DNA of 64,000 bases from Gonatopus flavifemur (Eukaryota; Arthropoda; Insecta; Hymenoptera; Dryinidae): assembly GCA_018340375.1 (NCBI GenBank), contig JAFFJZ010000004.1:49578001-49642000 (forward strand). Reading direction: 5' to 3'. Of this stretch, positions 46,701 through 56,991 are shown one piece after another. Under the pieces are notes generated by a model that saw only the letters and a program-made list of their open reading frames with translations, searched no databases and was not told the DNA's origin. Position 1 is the stretch's first letter. Every line of letters starts with the position of its first letter. The translations under genes were made by a program, and so were the position numbers.

Positions 46701-46975
46701 TTGATAGTTTTGAAACCAAATTACTTACGAGCAGTTCCTTTGAGAATGACTTTATAAATTTCCCATTGCATGTTAGGATTCTCTAAATTTCGCACTTTTT
46801 CCTGGACAGATTCATTGTACGGCGGAGGAGGATAGAATCTTACGCATTGTCCAGTTTCTTCGTCGAATTCAAGCCATTTCGTTGGCAAACATTCTATCTC
46901 CTTCAAATTGCCATTCCTTTCATCGACATCAACGAATTCGACAAGTATGTATGGTTTACTTTCATCTTGTTTTGA
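43740..46975 (-). CDS. Spliced DUF4806-type protein of the CACTA-like element
   Basis: Nine exons are inferred from GT/AG signals, read on the minus strand: about 46975-46729, 46553-46347, 45151-45076, 45015-44983, 44914-44810, 44713-44636, 44476-44205, 44128-43960 and 43876-43740. The first exon encodes ILVEFVDVDERNG, then LPTKWLEFDEETG (an N-terminal domain common in this family). The second has a KNKIQSKGPLAF helix. The third is a short Ser/Glu run. The seventh and eighth give the C-terminal DUF4806 region: LPISSIEEFENFDDKL, then an ITNFITRELAQQF block. The last exon ends with TAG at 43740-43742. No in-frame stop is seen in the exons. A 5' exon near 47279 (ATGGATCGTATAG, GTTAGA donor) may supply the start. 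Function is unknown; the domain is often linked to transposons in insects. Confidence 0.55.
45626..45935. mobile_element. 310-bp foldback MITE in an intron
   Basis: CGTACAGCACAACCACCGAT (from about 45628) pairs with ATCGGTGGTTGTGCTGTACG (to about 45933), and the arms of about 100 bp share GACTTCGATGGTATGGAGGTGGAGAATTGGTGGAGAAATG. The ends belong to the (CC)CrTACAGCACAA group. Confidence 0.75.
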
Positions 46976-47987
46976 TATGGAAAAAAATCATGCAAAATGG
47001 ACACTTGAGAATATTTATTTGTTAACCACTAATAATGTTTAGAATTAATCCCATAATGTGAATTATAATCATAAATTGTATACATAAAATCAAATATTAT
47101 ATAAATGAGCAATGATTATAAATCAATTTTCATAAAAAAATTAAAATTGAAAAAACCACCATAAATTACAATCATTACGAATTCATATAGAATACATTCG
47201 ATATCAACATAAGAGAACAATTATAGCATTGAAAAATGTTCAATTATATGAAGAAATAGTTCTAACCTATACGATCCATCAAACTGAATGAATTGTCCAA
47301 AATCAATCACAAATAGTTCCAAAATAATTGGTATTCACGTTCTTTCTAATGCACACTGTTTGCTACCAACACTCAAATTCAACAACTAAGACGACTGTAT
47401 TGGCATACACAAATTTTAATCAATTTTTCAATCAAAATGCGTCGTCGTGTGACTATGTTTGGTCTTTTGTATGCAACATAAACAAGGTTAGGTTGCATTT
47501 TAATGTACTAACGGGAGTTTCCAGCAAACCTGTGAATCTAATAGAATTGATCAATCACGCTCTCTTATGGATGGAATGACCAATCAGAGAAAGATGAAAA
47601 CTTCTAGTTGGCAACAAAGACGGGAAAATTATTATAATATGTTACATTCACACATATCACGAATTCATTTCGACTACATTCGATATCAGCATATGGGAAC
47701 AAACATACCATTGAACAATATTGAATTATATGAATAATTCGATAATTTGATAATTATAATAATATTGATTATATGAATATTATATAGTTCTAACCGGTGT
47801 GATCTATTCAAACTGAATGAACTTATAAAAACCCTCTGATTAGATATTATGGAATCAATAACGGAATATTCATATAAACATAACAAATTTATCAATACCT
47901 ATGAAAAAATCTAAGTAATTGTTCATGAATAATGATGGAATAAAATTTCATATTATCGCGGAATAAATGTTGAAATTATAATTTTGT
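46976..47987. other. Non-coding interval of the CACTA-like element
   Basis: AT-rich, without a recognisable coding domain, apart from the possible first exon of the DUF4806 gene near 47279. Similar short blocks at about 47230-47290 and 47690-47850 (aTTGAACAATaTTgAATTATATGAA, GTTCTAACC, GATCYAT, AAACTGAATGAA) suggest an internal duplication of about 520 bp. Confidence 0.45.
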
Positions 47988-48108
47988 CCCAGATAACACA
48001 AGAAATTCTTGAAGAGTTCCTAAAGAACTCGGCATTTGTAAAAAGCATTATTCAAGAATTCTGAAGTATTCGACAAGTGTTCTTCCCAATCACGCCAAGA
48101 AGTCGTTA

Positions 48109-48369
48109 CCCATACAGCACAAGAGTCCCCGCAAAGAGCTCTCGTCATGCGACCAAGGATGAGTTCAATATGAATCCAATGAATTCAAACTGGACTCTTG
48201 ATGGACAACTAAATGTTCAGAGAGAACTCATATCGAGATTTAATAATGAATTCTCCGGGTATTCAACAATATTTCATTTTGAATTCATTATTGGTCGCAT
48301 AACGGGGACTATTCAAGAGGTCTTTGAGGAGTCTTCATGAATTCAAATTGATCATTTGTGCTGGCTGGG
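48109..48369. mobile_element. 261-bp nested MITE (CCCATACAGCACAAG ends)
   Basis: CCCATACAGCACAAGAG at the left and CATTTGTGCTGGCTGGG at the right, flanked by TA (48107-48108, 48370-48371). Confidence 0.65.
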
Positions 48370-48815
48370 TAATGTCCAATTAATAGAACTCTTGAGGAGC
48401 TCGGTCCATTAGTTGACAGAAGTCGTGGCGAACTTCTGAAATGAATGACTGAAGAACTCTCACGGAACTCACGTGTTTATCAAATATAAAAATTATTTTA
48501 AAATCTCAGGTGTACGTGGACAATTATGGAATGATTGGTTCATATCATCTTTATGTTCATTAAGTTTTTGTTCTTCCAACGTTCATCAAAGTATTAAAAT
48601 ATATCGAAGTTCAGACACTTTTTAACCATATAACCTACAAAATCGATCATACTAATAATTGAAATTTTCAGTATCAATGAATGCCAAAATGTTTGTAATA
48701 TACCCGAGTGAAAAACAAAATGTATATAATTAGTTTTGTGTTCTCATTCAATATCACTTATTACATCTTTCATTTTATGAACTTGAACCAACCATCATCA
48801 CTTGAGAGGCTTACC

Positions 48816-49010
48816 CTGGTCTCACATGCAACCGGATTGTCCGGAACGGAACGCTCATAATTGGTGGATCCCTAGTATTGTTATAGTTACATCCAAAGGA
48901 AAACTAGTATTCTACCAATTGGGATCGTTCCGTTCCGGACAATCCGGTTGCATGTGAGACCAGCCTTACGAAGTAGCTGACCGCGGTCGCTAGGTCAGCT
49001 ACTTCGTAAG
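48816..49010. repeat. Two adjacent strong hairpins
   Basis: CTGGTCTCACATGCAACCGG (48816 on) pairs with its inverse ending about 48963. Next to it CTTACGAAGTAGCTGACC (48965-48982) pairs perfectly with GGTCAGCTACTTCGTAAG (48993-49010). Confidence 0.85.
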
Positions 49011-49528
49011 CGCCCTTGATCATTTCTACTAAACACTTCTTCACAATCATAGCAATAGGCGGGAATGCAACATGTACACTGAATTCGTAAGAAGTTCTTC
49101 TCTAGCGGGAACAGAGCTCCACGAGAGTTCTAACATGCGGACATTAAAGAGTCCTCCAAGCGATCTAAAAGTGTTCTTCCAACACTCTCGTAGAACCCCC
49201 AAGACATTCATTACAGAGTTGTTGAATAATTATGTTAGAATTCAAAGAACTCTTGGAGAATTCGTCAAGAGTTCGAAATAATAATTCTTTCAGAATTCAA
49301 TTCAAGAACTCTTTTGAAACGGCTCACGAACTATTGTGTTATCTGGGATATAATTCTTGTTGACAATGCCGGATGAATCATTTGAAACTGTGATAGTTAT
49401 TGATGTATTAATGGCATAGTGTAAAATTTCTTTTTCGAATTTTTTGTAGTGTAAAGTGTCACAAGCTTTTTATCTAAATCATTAACTGAAAATGTTATGA
49501 GTTCTGGATGTGGCGTGTCATATAGTTC

Positions 49529-51448
49529 TCACATGTTGATCAATGTAGAATTAAAAGGATAACGGAATATAGGTTTCTTCAACTTCATTTTCTTCCCTTG
49601 TAGTTGTATTGAGTTCACATCTGGTAGTGATTGGAAAATACGTTTGATTTCTACATAATTTCCGTTCTTCAATAACACTGTATTATTCGGATAAAATGTG
49701 GTGAGAATTGATTGTTTAAATTTCAGTTTTTTGATGATTAGCTTCTTCTTGACCTGTGAACTTTTCAAAACTTGAATCCTTCGTTCAATTATAGGAGTGT
49801 TTTCATTTGCAAAATGTTGCTCATGTAAGCGTCGACATATCTGTGCTAAAGGACGATTTCCAGATCTCAACATTCTTTTCAATTTCCCAAGAAGATTCTT
49901 AAAAGGAAACGCCGTTATTGAATTGAGACTACAATTCATGTACTTTACATCTGCTGCCACATGAATCATATTATGTACATTCAAAATGGAAAAATCCATA
50001 TCATATACGCTTGGTCCCAAATCAAAGAATTTTCTTGAATAGTTATCTGCTTGTTTATTTTTTGAGATAGCTAGTTCATCATCACATAACAGTCTGAACG
50101 CTGCGTGAAGGAGTAAAAAGTGTTTATACTCGTTTTTGTTTAAGAAATTTTTGAATAATATCGGACCACTATATAACAGAATAAATCTATATTCAGTAGC
50201 TTTTAAGGAATTATTAATTAAACGCTGCGGTTTACGTGGGAATTCAATCGGGACTTGAGTTTTGAAGCTTTCCATCAGGTTGGATAACATTTTTTTTCGT
50301 TTCGCTCCTTTTTTGTAACGTATGTCATCTACCGTATACATTAGTGATTTCTTCATGACTCCTAAACATGCAAGATGCATGAAGTCCAAGACAAACACAT
50401 TCATCATGTTTAATGGAGGTTTAATTTTCAGTAACGGTGTTATACTAGTATGATGCTCTGGATCTGCTTGTGAACGGAAAGAACAGTCATCTCTTGCTTC
50501 ACAATTGGAAAATGGGTAGATTGTTCGTTTCTGAAATCTTATGCCTTGGATGGTACATCTTTCGCAAGCCGAATATCCTCCATGATTTTTAGTACCTTTC
50601 ACAAAACACCTGGCGGGATTATCACATATAAAACATTTACATGATATTTGAAATATGAGACCATTGATTTCAACACTTCCTTCGAAACTATTTAGTTCAC
50701 AAACAAATTTTTCTAAATACATATTGAGATCTTCTGGTTTCGAATCTCCACTGTAAATAGCCACTGGAAAAGGTTGATAGATATCTGGGTTGTAAAACAC
50801 TTTGCACAGGATAGGCCAAAACTGTTTCGGACCTGAATCATATAAACGTAATCCATCTATATGAAACATCAATTCGATGTTGGCATGATGAAGGTTGACA
50901 TTCAAGCATGACATTAAACCGTTTTTGATACCGAAGTATACAAACTCCCCATCCCCTAGTGCTTGGATTTCATATTGGGCAGTATTAGTCCGTAGAAAAG
51001 TCTTCACGGTTTTTGGTAGGTCTGGTAATATATCATCCTCTCTAAGAATGGTCAACAGCTGATCTAAATGACTATGAGGGATTTTGCAATCAATTGCCCA
51101 TGTGCGTAATTTATATATCGTGTCCACTGTTCGCGTAACATTTTGGACTCCAGACTCATGACTAATTTTCTGCGCTTCTTCAAGGCTACAATCGTCACTA
51201 ACCATCTTATCATTAATCATGGATTCATTATAATAATCTAGTGGGTCTGGAGTGTACGCAGATTTTGATGAACCCTCACGGGAGAGCGTAGCGCATTGAA
51301 TTGTAGGGCCTGTAGGGCCAACAATATGACCATTAGTCTTTCCAGTTTGAATTTCAAAAAATTTTATGGGCATACTTGAATGCTCAGATGTTTCAGTAGA
51401 ACTTGAATCTGGATGGAAATTTGTTAGTGAATCTGTAAAACAAGACAT
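49529..51448 (-). CDS. CACTA/EnSpm-like transposase, 639 codons, intact
   Basis: A single open frame on the minus strand encodes a DDE-type transposase of the animal CACTA-like group. Residue positions are counted from ATG 51448. LRTWAIDCKIP is at about 114. GEFVYFGIKNGL is at about 167. HIDGLRLYD has the first Asp at about 198. FICDNPARC then CERC (about 274-299) forms a probable zinc site. FVLDFMHLACLGVMKK has the second Asp and His at about 355-358, matching the LDxMH motif of plant Transposase_21. FPRKPQRL, KATEYRFILLYSGP and NLLGKLKRML follow. The N-terminal 110 residues are Ser/Thr-rich and low complexity. Roughly the same length can be traced in the decayed copy at 7543-9597. It lies inside 42520-53143, whose ends it presumably cuts. 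It could be read from a longer spliced message. Nothing visible disables it. Confidence 0.75.
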   Translation of the reverse strand: MSCFTDSLTNFHPDSSSTETSEHSSMPIKFFEIQTGKTNGHIVGPTGPTIQCATLSREGSSKSAYTPDPLDYYNESMINDKMVSDDCSLEEAQKISHESGVQNVTRTVDTIYKLRTWAIDCKIPHSHLDQLLTILREDDILPDLPKTVKTFLRTNTAQYEIQALGDGEFVYFGIKNGLMSCLNVNLHHANIELMFHIDGLRLYDSGPKQFWPILCKVFYNPDIYQPFPVAIYSGDSKPEDLNMYLEKFVCELNSFEGSVEINGLIFQISCKCFICDNPARCFVKGTKNHGGYSACERCTIQGIRFQKRTIYPFSNCEARDDCSFRSQADPEHHTSITPLLKIKPPLNMMNVFVLDFMHLACLGVMKKSLMYTVDDIRYKKGAKRKKMLSNLMESFKTQVPIEFPRKPQRLINNSLKATEYRFILLYSGPILFKNFLNKNEYKHFLLLHAAFRLLCDDELAISKNKQADNYSRKFFDLGPSVYDMDFSILNVHNMIHVAADVKYMNCSLNSITAFPFKNLLGKLKRMLRSGNRPLAQICRRLHEQHFANENTPIIERRIQVLKSSQVKKKLIIKKLKFKQSILTTFYPNNTVLLKNGNYVEIKRIFQSLPDVNSIQLQGKKMKLKKPIFRYPFNSTLINM

Positions 51449-51631
51449 TTTGGTTATGAGGAATCCTCAAAGTATATATCATTGGAGCATGCATACAATT
51501 GCCGACTTGTCCTCTCTCCTCAGTTTTTATATAACCAATTAAGGTAATACTAACTCCATGCAATCTATTTGAATTTCGATTGAGTATTTGTAATCTTCAA
51601 TACTAGAATCTTTCGGTTTAATACCCCACAC

Positions 51632-51858
51632 CAGTGAACCCTGAATGCGGGAGCTGGCGCCCCCCACCATTTACGTCTTGGAGACTACTATAGTCTTATA
51701 AGACATTTTTTTGAAATAAGAAAAAGTACATTGTAGTCAGTGACGATACTGAACTACAGTGTAATCTTTATCACTTCACTTAGACGAGCAGTAAGCTTGA
51801 AATAGTGATAAAGGGACGGATGGTGGGGGCCGTCAGCTCCCGCATTCTGGGCTCACTG
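51632..51858. mobile_element. 227-bp hAT-type MITE, perfect 8-bp duplication
   Basis: CAGTGAACCCTGAATGCGGG at the left and CCCGCATTCTGGGCTCACTG at the right. CCCCACAC flanks it on both sides (51624-51631 and 51859-51866). Confidence 0.85.
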
Positions 51859-51966
51859 CCCCACACAGCACTACAGTCCAGAAAGAGTTCCTAAGGAATT
51901 CATTCCGAACTCTTATAATTCTCAATCAATTTATTATGAACTCTTTCTGAAATGTGGTGCTGTGGG
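51859..51966. mobile_element. About 107-bp MITE (CCCCACACAGCAC ends)
   Basis: CCCCACACAGCACTACAGTCC at the left, GGTGCTGTGGG at the right, with AGAAAGAGTTCC / GAACTCTTTCT inner arms. The hAT MITE at 51632-51858 landed in its first bases. Confidence 0.6.
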
Positions 51967-53034
51967 AGACTATATCCTGAACTTTCATAAATGATTCGTT
52001 AAAAGCTATGTGCCAACTACTTATGTTTATTTTGTATTTAATTTATTAAGATGCATTTATATGAAGTTATGTGATGTATACAATAACGTGGAAATGAAAT
52101 TCTTTCTTAATATAGTAAAATAATTTTCATTTCGTAAAATCAAAAGTTGAAATTTCATATTTTTTGGCACTTTCTCATGTTTAAATAATGGATACAAAAT
52201 GATAGATGATATAATACTCATCAAATGGAAATTTTAGGACATAATATTTTGATATACGATTTCTAAAAAAATGTTTATACTTGCCTATTAATTTTCTCCT
52301 TCTACGATGTCTTTTGACTCGATAACGTGCTGAGGTACGTTTTTCTTTCATTGCATTGAATAACAAATACTAAATTCTCATAATACTCACTGCAGTATAC
52401 AATATATAATAGTAAATATACTAGAAATGTGAGTAATTTTTGTCTCACTGAAAATACATATCATGAGGGATGGTCGATGAGTAGGATTAATACGATATTA
52501 TGACATATTATTCAAGTTACAATACTTACTCGTAGAAAATAACAAAACTGTATCATCTTACAACAGGGAAGAATTCATACATATCACACGTCATCTCCTT
52601 TTATACCGTAACCTCACAAAATCTAGTAATTTCCGAGGTATATTTTCTATGTGCATATACTCTCACACATTACGGGGACGTTGTAAAGAAGTTCCGAGAA
52701 AGTTGCAACATCCCTAAGACGTTTCCAAATCGATTCAGAAATTTGATGACAAATTAGAATCATTTAGGTTATGTTTCATCTATCTGTAGCAGACGCAGGA
52801 TAAAATAATTCGCACCGATTCGATTCAATTTTTTTGAAATACTTCGAATTTAGGTCAATACATATATCTCAAATCAATGCACTTCTTCAATTGAAATATA
52901 TTACTTCGATAACAATCAGTATGTTCTTTGAACGGAAAATTTTTTTTATAAATGTTGACGCTATTAATGCTTCTTGTAAATAGATACGATAACTTGTCAG
53001 AATTTGATCAGTTTTATATGAATTCCAATAACCA
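51967..53034. other. Non-coding end of the CACTA-like element
   Basis: AT-rich. No coding region with a recognisable domain. A 61-codon minus-strand frame at 52181-52366 is basic (RYRVKRHRRRRKL) but short and unsupported. Confidence 0.4.
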
Positions 53035-53130
53035 TATTGGACCAATCAGTTCCCAATCAGTAACTGATCAGTTTTCCCTGATCAGTTCTTCCTCATCAGT
53101 ACCTCATCAGTAATAGGGAAAACTGATCAC
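53035..53130. repeat. Right subterminal ACTGATCAGT-type repeats
   Basis: AATCAGTTCC, AATCAGTAACTGATCAGTTTTCC, CTGATCAGTTCTTCC, CATCAGTACCTCATCAGTAATAGGGAAAACTGATCAC: dense copies of the motif found at the left end. Confidence 0.78.
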
Positions 53131-53143
53131 ATTTCTACTAGGG

Positions 53144-53168
53144 TAGGCCTGCGCGGCCAATGAACTTA
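53144..53168 (+). repeat. 3' LTR, remainder after the CACTA-like insertion
   Basis: TAGGCCTGCGCGGC then aATGAACTTA matches 21806-21830. Similarity to the 5' copy stops in the following TATATA run. Confidence 0.8.
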
Positions 53169-54499
53169 CATATATATATTCGTCAATCGATCAGTTTGGG
53201 GACTCCACATGAGGTATATTTTTTATTATTGAATTTGCTTTACAAACCGTTTTCGTGGTGTACATTATAACTTCCAGCCAAATATCATGATAAATTCCTG
53301 AGATACATCGATTTCCGTATGAAATGATTATTTCGGGGACTTCAGCGCCAGTAATAGATCATTTTGGGGACTACTGCGCTAGTAATTGATCATTTTGAGG
53401 ACTTCCCTAAAATATCCGTTCTATTTCAACAAATTCCGCATGTGAACCCATCAATAACTAAAAACGGAAGATTTACAAATCTCTTCTCAGTTGTATCCTG
53501 TCATCAGCAGTGAGAAATCTTGATCGGTCCATGGGAAACAGTGCATTCCAAACAATCCGACTATTTTGAGGACTTATTGGAGAGGAAATGATTATTTCAG
53601 GAACTGGAATCTACTTTCTTCATATGCATATTCTGTTCACGGTAATGAGTGAACGAAGAGGATGAAATGAAGAGTAGAGGCACGTTGAAAATTCCATTTT
53701 GATTCCACATTAGCATTTCAATTGATATGATAATAAGCATCTCATGAATTATCAGAACTATGTACATACGCAATACATAGGATAATTTAGGAGTCTAATT
53801 CTTCAGGAAATGAACACTTTGGGGACCTAGAACTATTATAAGATGCTACCCAATGAGAACAGATTGGTCAAGATGACCTCAAAATGACGTCATTTTTGAC
53901 AGGTTTTTGTCAGAGCGTACTCAAGTCTGATTTCATGATTGTATCTTGACATCATCGTGACTTCAGTTTGACTCAGTGTGATTTTGAAAAATCGATATGC
54001 GAGTCTGATCTTTGTTCCCATTTCAAGAATCCTGGAGTCGACTGAGACGAGATTTGAGGGCATTTAACTTTTTCATTCTCCCAAGTCGTCCTCGAAAAAT
54101 ATGTCAACTGACTTGATTCTGTATCAATTTTTGTCTCTTATTCTAACTGTTCTTGTGAAATTCCCGGGAAAACAGTTGAGATTTGACTAGATCCGAATTT
54201 TGACCAGATCTGATCAGATCTAATTATGTCTGAAAAACTGCAATTTGAGCTGATATCTGTCCACTTACATGTTTAAATTTGGATTCATAGATGTGAAAAT
54301 ATCAGAAAACTTTTGGTAATTCAGTAATCAATGCTCATCAAAATTGAATGTGATTTTCGATTCAGAAAGAACCAGATCTGTCCAGATCTAATCAGATCTA
54401 TTGAGATCTGAAGATATCTGAATCAGATCTTGTCGGCCACGATTCAGATCTGATGAGGTCTAATTATATTCAAATTTTTTTCCCCGGGATTCATAATTT
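53169..54499. other. Non-coding stretch with weak short repeats
   Basis: A motif like gATCATTTTGgGGACT recurs irregularly (about 53195, 53330, 53367, 53390, 53560, 53815). AGATCTGATCAGATCT-type words cluster at about 54190-54445. No coding region is recognised. The motif could be subterminal repeat of an unidentified transposon. Confidence 0.45.
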
Positions 54500-54741
54500 C
54501 CCTTGTGGAGATATATCTACGCCCAATTACGCCAAAAAATACGGCGAAATTGTGCACAAAAAGTACAGAAAAACTATACCTAAAACTACGCGTAAGCACG
54601 CGGTTCCGAACACTTCTGTTGAAAGGCGTGAAAGACTACGGTAATTTATGCATGTTGACTAAAAATTACGTATTTACAAGCCGAATCAAATATACTCACG
54701 CCAAATAATGTTGAAAAATGGGCCGAATCACTCCCGAACTA

Positions 54742-54997
54742 CACGGAGAGAAGGGAATGGTAATATTTGCCATGCAGCGTAGTACTGTGTGTTATTCCAT
54801 CTGAAATCGTGAATATTACTATGTAATAATAGGAGTCTTTACCATTTCTCGGGTATTAATTCCTATGCAGTATAGTAATTATTACCAGAAGAACGGTAAA
54901 GAATTCTATTCTCACATAGTAACATTCACGATTTCATGTAAAATATGACCAAATACTCTGTTGGCATGGTAAATATTACCAGTCTCTTCTCTCCGTG
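54742..54997. mobile_element. 256-bp foldback MITE (CACGGAGAGAAG ends)
   Basis: CACGGAGAGAAGGGAATGG and CTCTTCTCTCCGTG form inverted ends, with GGTAATATTTGCCATGC / GCATGGTAAATATTACC inner arms. TA flanks both sides (54740-54741, 54998-54999). Confidence 0.8.
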
Positions 54998-55094
54998 TAC
55001 TTCTAAGCCCATAGTTTCAGATATTTTCGCAGAAGGGCGGAGAAATTCATGGCTATTCTGTTGACTAAAAATTACATATACCGTAAAAAAATTC

Positions 55095-55290
55095 CTATGA
55101 ATGATTTGAAGTAATTAACATATAAAATGGGTTAGGAATTTTCCGAATTCATTGGGAAATTTAATAAGAAGTGATGGTAAAAACCACATGTGGTGGGATT
55201 TTCATCATCATTTCTTATTCAATTTCTCAATAAGTTCGGAAAATTACTAATCCACTTTATATGTTAATTACTTCACATCATTTATGGGAA
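55095..55290. mobile_element. About 195-bp foldback MITE
   Basis: GATTTGAAGTAATTAACATATAAA (left) and TTTATATGTTAATTACTTCA (right) belong to arms of about 80 bp around a centre at about 55185-55205. Confidence 0.75.
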
Positions 55291-56915
55291 TTTTCCCATA
55301 GAAATTTGGACAGTGTATTTTTGAACCATGTCAAATATATGTACGCTAAACAAGTTCGGCAGAGTTGAATTCAAATTACTCCCAAGTGCGCAATGTACAA
55401 TATTTTCGTGAGAGAGCATAGAAATTCATAGTATTCTACGTGTTTCCACGCTAAAATACGCCAATCTGCATTTACTAGCAGGACTGGAATAGTGTGGCTC
55501 AAGAATACCATTGAATCCATGGATTTTCGCCAAATCTCACTTTTTCTCACCAAATTTCATTGAATCTCGGACAATGTTATGAGCGAATCTCATGAAATCT
55601 CATTTGTCAAAATCAATGAACTCTTCTAATCAGGATACGTAGAAATATTCAAAATGGCATAGACCTCAGAGTTTGTACGCTGGAGTATGGTTCACTATGT
55701 TTAGTGACCATGAGCGGGTTGACGCAACCTATGAAGGGTCGTAGGGTTTCTTACAAGTGCATAGTATTCCACATATTTCTACGCCAAAGTACGCAATTCT
55801 ACAGAGGAGAATACAATTCAGTGATTATGACTCAAAAAGACGTAGCAATGCGTACAAGAACGTAGAAACGCGTAGAAAATGCGTGCTTCTACGAAGAACT
55901 ACGCTGAAACAAAGTGTTGAAATGTCAAAATCCCTATAAGTTTCTGGCTTTCATGTAATTATCTGTAATTAAGTCATTATTAGTTTGGTTCCTACGCCGA
56001 ACTACGTATTTCTACCCCTCCGGAGTGATTTCGCAAAGTTTTGGAACAGGAGTACGTAATTTTATCCACGTCCAATCACGTAATTCTATGCCAAGTAGCA
56101 TGGCGTAACTTGCCGTGATTTATCGTAGTGTTTGGCATGGTTTGGCGTAGAAATATTCCCACGAGGGTTAGTGTATAGAATGGATCACCATCTAGCAAAT
56201 ACTTTGAGTTCCAGGGACGTTCTTTGTACAAAATATCAATTCCACTGCTTAGAAGAACAAAGCTCATTTTCTTGTGGCTAAGTAGCACAAGAGCTCTGAA
56301 AGAGTTCTTCGTGAACGAAACGTATTCCTTATGAACAGTTTGAGAAATTGTGTGCCAACCGGGATGTGGGAACATCATTTGGAATTGGTCCTGTGCAAAT
56401 GCATCGATATCCAGATTCGTATGAGGACTCTTGATATCCTCAGGAGTTGCAAACCTTAGACATAATTCTTGATACGTTATCTATTCAAGGATTTGATGAA
56501 CTTCTACGTTTCCTCACTTCCACGTGAAAATTCAATCTCCACAGTGACTAAAACTTGAGACGGTGTTCAAGGCCTCCAAACAGATCAATTCCTGTTATGA
56601 TTTCACACGGGTCCTCGAACTGATCAATTGGTTGCCTAGAAGGTCTTCAAAATCATCGTTCCGTCGTGTTTGTGCGTTTATACCTAGTCTTCATATTGAT
56701 CAAACCCCTTCGAGGAAGGCTATCGAGACTTATCAATTCGCAACAAGCACTTTTACGCTTTTGCGAGCTAAATACGCTGAAATTATGTGATTGATCAAGA
56801 TGGAATGTAGCCATCGCAGAACCTAATTTGAATACCGGAAATTCGATAATTGACGATGTTCGGCACGGGATTCTCGTGAGGGATTCCTACTAGGTTAGCT
56901 TAGGAGTTACGATAT

Positions 56916-56991
56916 CCCAGATAGCACAAAAGCTCTGAAAGAGTTCTTCAAGAACATATTGTATTTCTTTTAAACTCTTGTGCTATCCGGG
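56916..56991. mobile_element. 76-bp mini-MITE (CCCAGATAGCACAA ends)
   Basis: CCCAGATAGCACAAAAG at the left, CTCTTGTGCTATCCGGG at the right, AT on both sides. A related decayed copy is at about 56278-56365. Confidence 0.65.

Larger units (their letters stand above)
47988..49347. mobile_element. 1,360-bp MITE-like element (CCCAGATAACACAA ends)
   Basis: CCCAGATAACACAAGAA at the left and TTGTGTTATCTGGG at the right form inverted ends. Repeats of GAATTCTtnAAGAACTC and GAGTTCTT lie near both ends. A 261-bp relative (48109-48369) and hairpins (48816-49010) are nested inside. No coding sequence. Confidence 0.7.
42520..53143 (-). mobile_element. Autonomous CACTA-like element, 10,624 bp
   Basis: The ends CCCTAGTAGAAAT (42520-42532) and ATTTCTACTAGGG (53131-53143) are perfect 13-bp inverted repeats. 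TA (42518-42519 and 53144-53145) is duplicated. The uninterrupted paralogous site in the 5' LTR (about 21805-21820, AATATAATAGGCCTGC) confirms both the boundary and the 2-bp duplication. Subterminal arrays lie at 42540-42745 and 53035-53130. Cargo, both on the minus strand, is an intact transposase (49529-51448) and a spliced DUF4806 gene (43740-46975). Several MITEs are nested inside. This is the youngest layer over the provirus and the only unit here with an undisrupted transposase. Confidence 0.88.
54500..56167. mobile_element. 1,668-bp non-autonomous CACTA-like element
   Basis: CCCTTGTGGAGATATATCTACGCC at the left pairs with GGCGTAGAAATATTCCCACGAGGG at the right. TT flanks both ends (54498-54499, 56168-56169). 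The interior is crowded with TACGC/GCGTA words in both orientations (about 54520-54690, 55430-56155). Two foldback MITEs are nested inside. No coding sequence. The ends match the CCCTnGTRG class of the 10.6-kb element. Confidence 0.72.

Noticed and set aside
53169..53172. CATA as target duplication of the provirus
   Set aside because: It matches 21526-21529 but lies in a TA-rich run, and it would require a 301-bp LTR that conflicts with the primer site at 26355.
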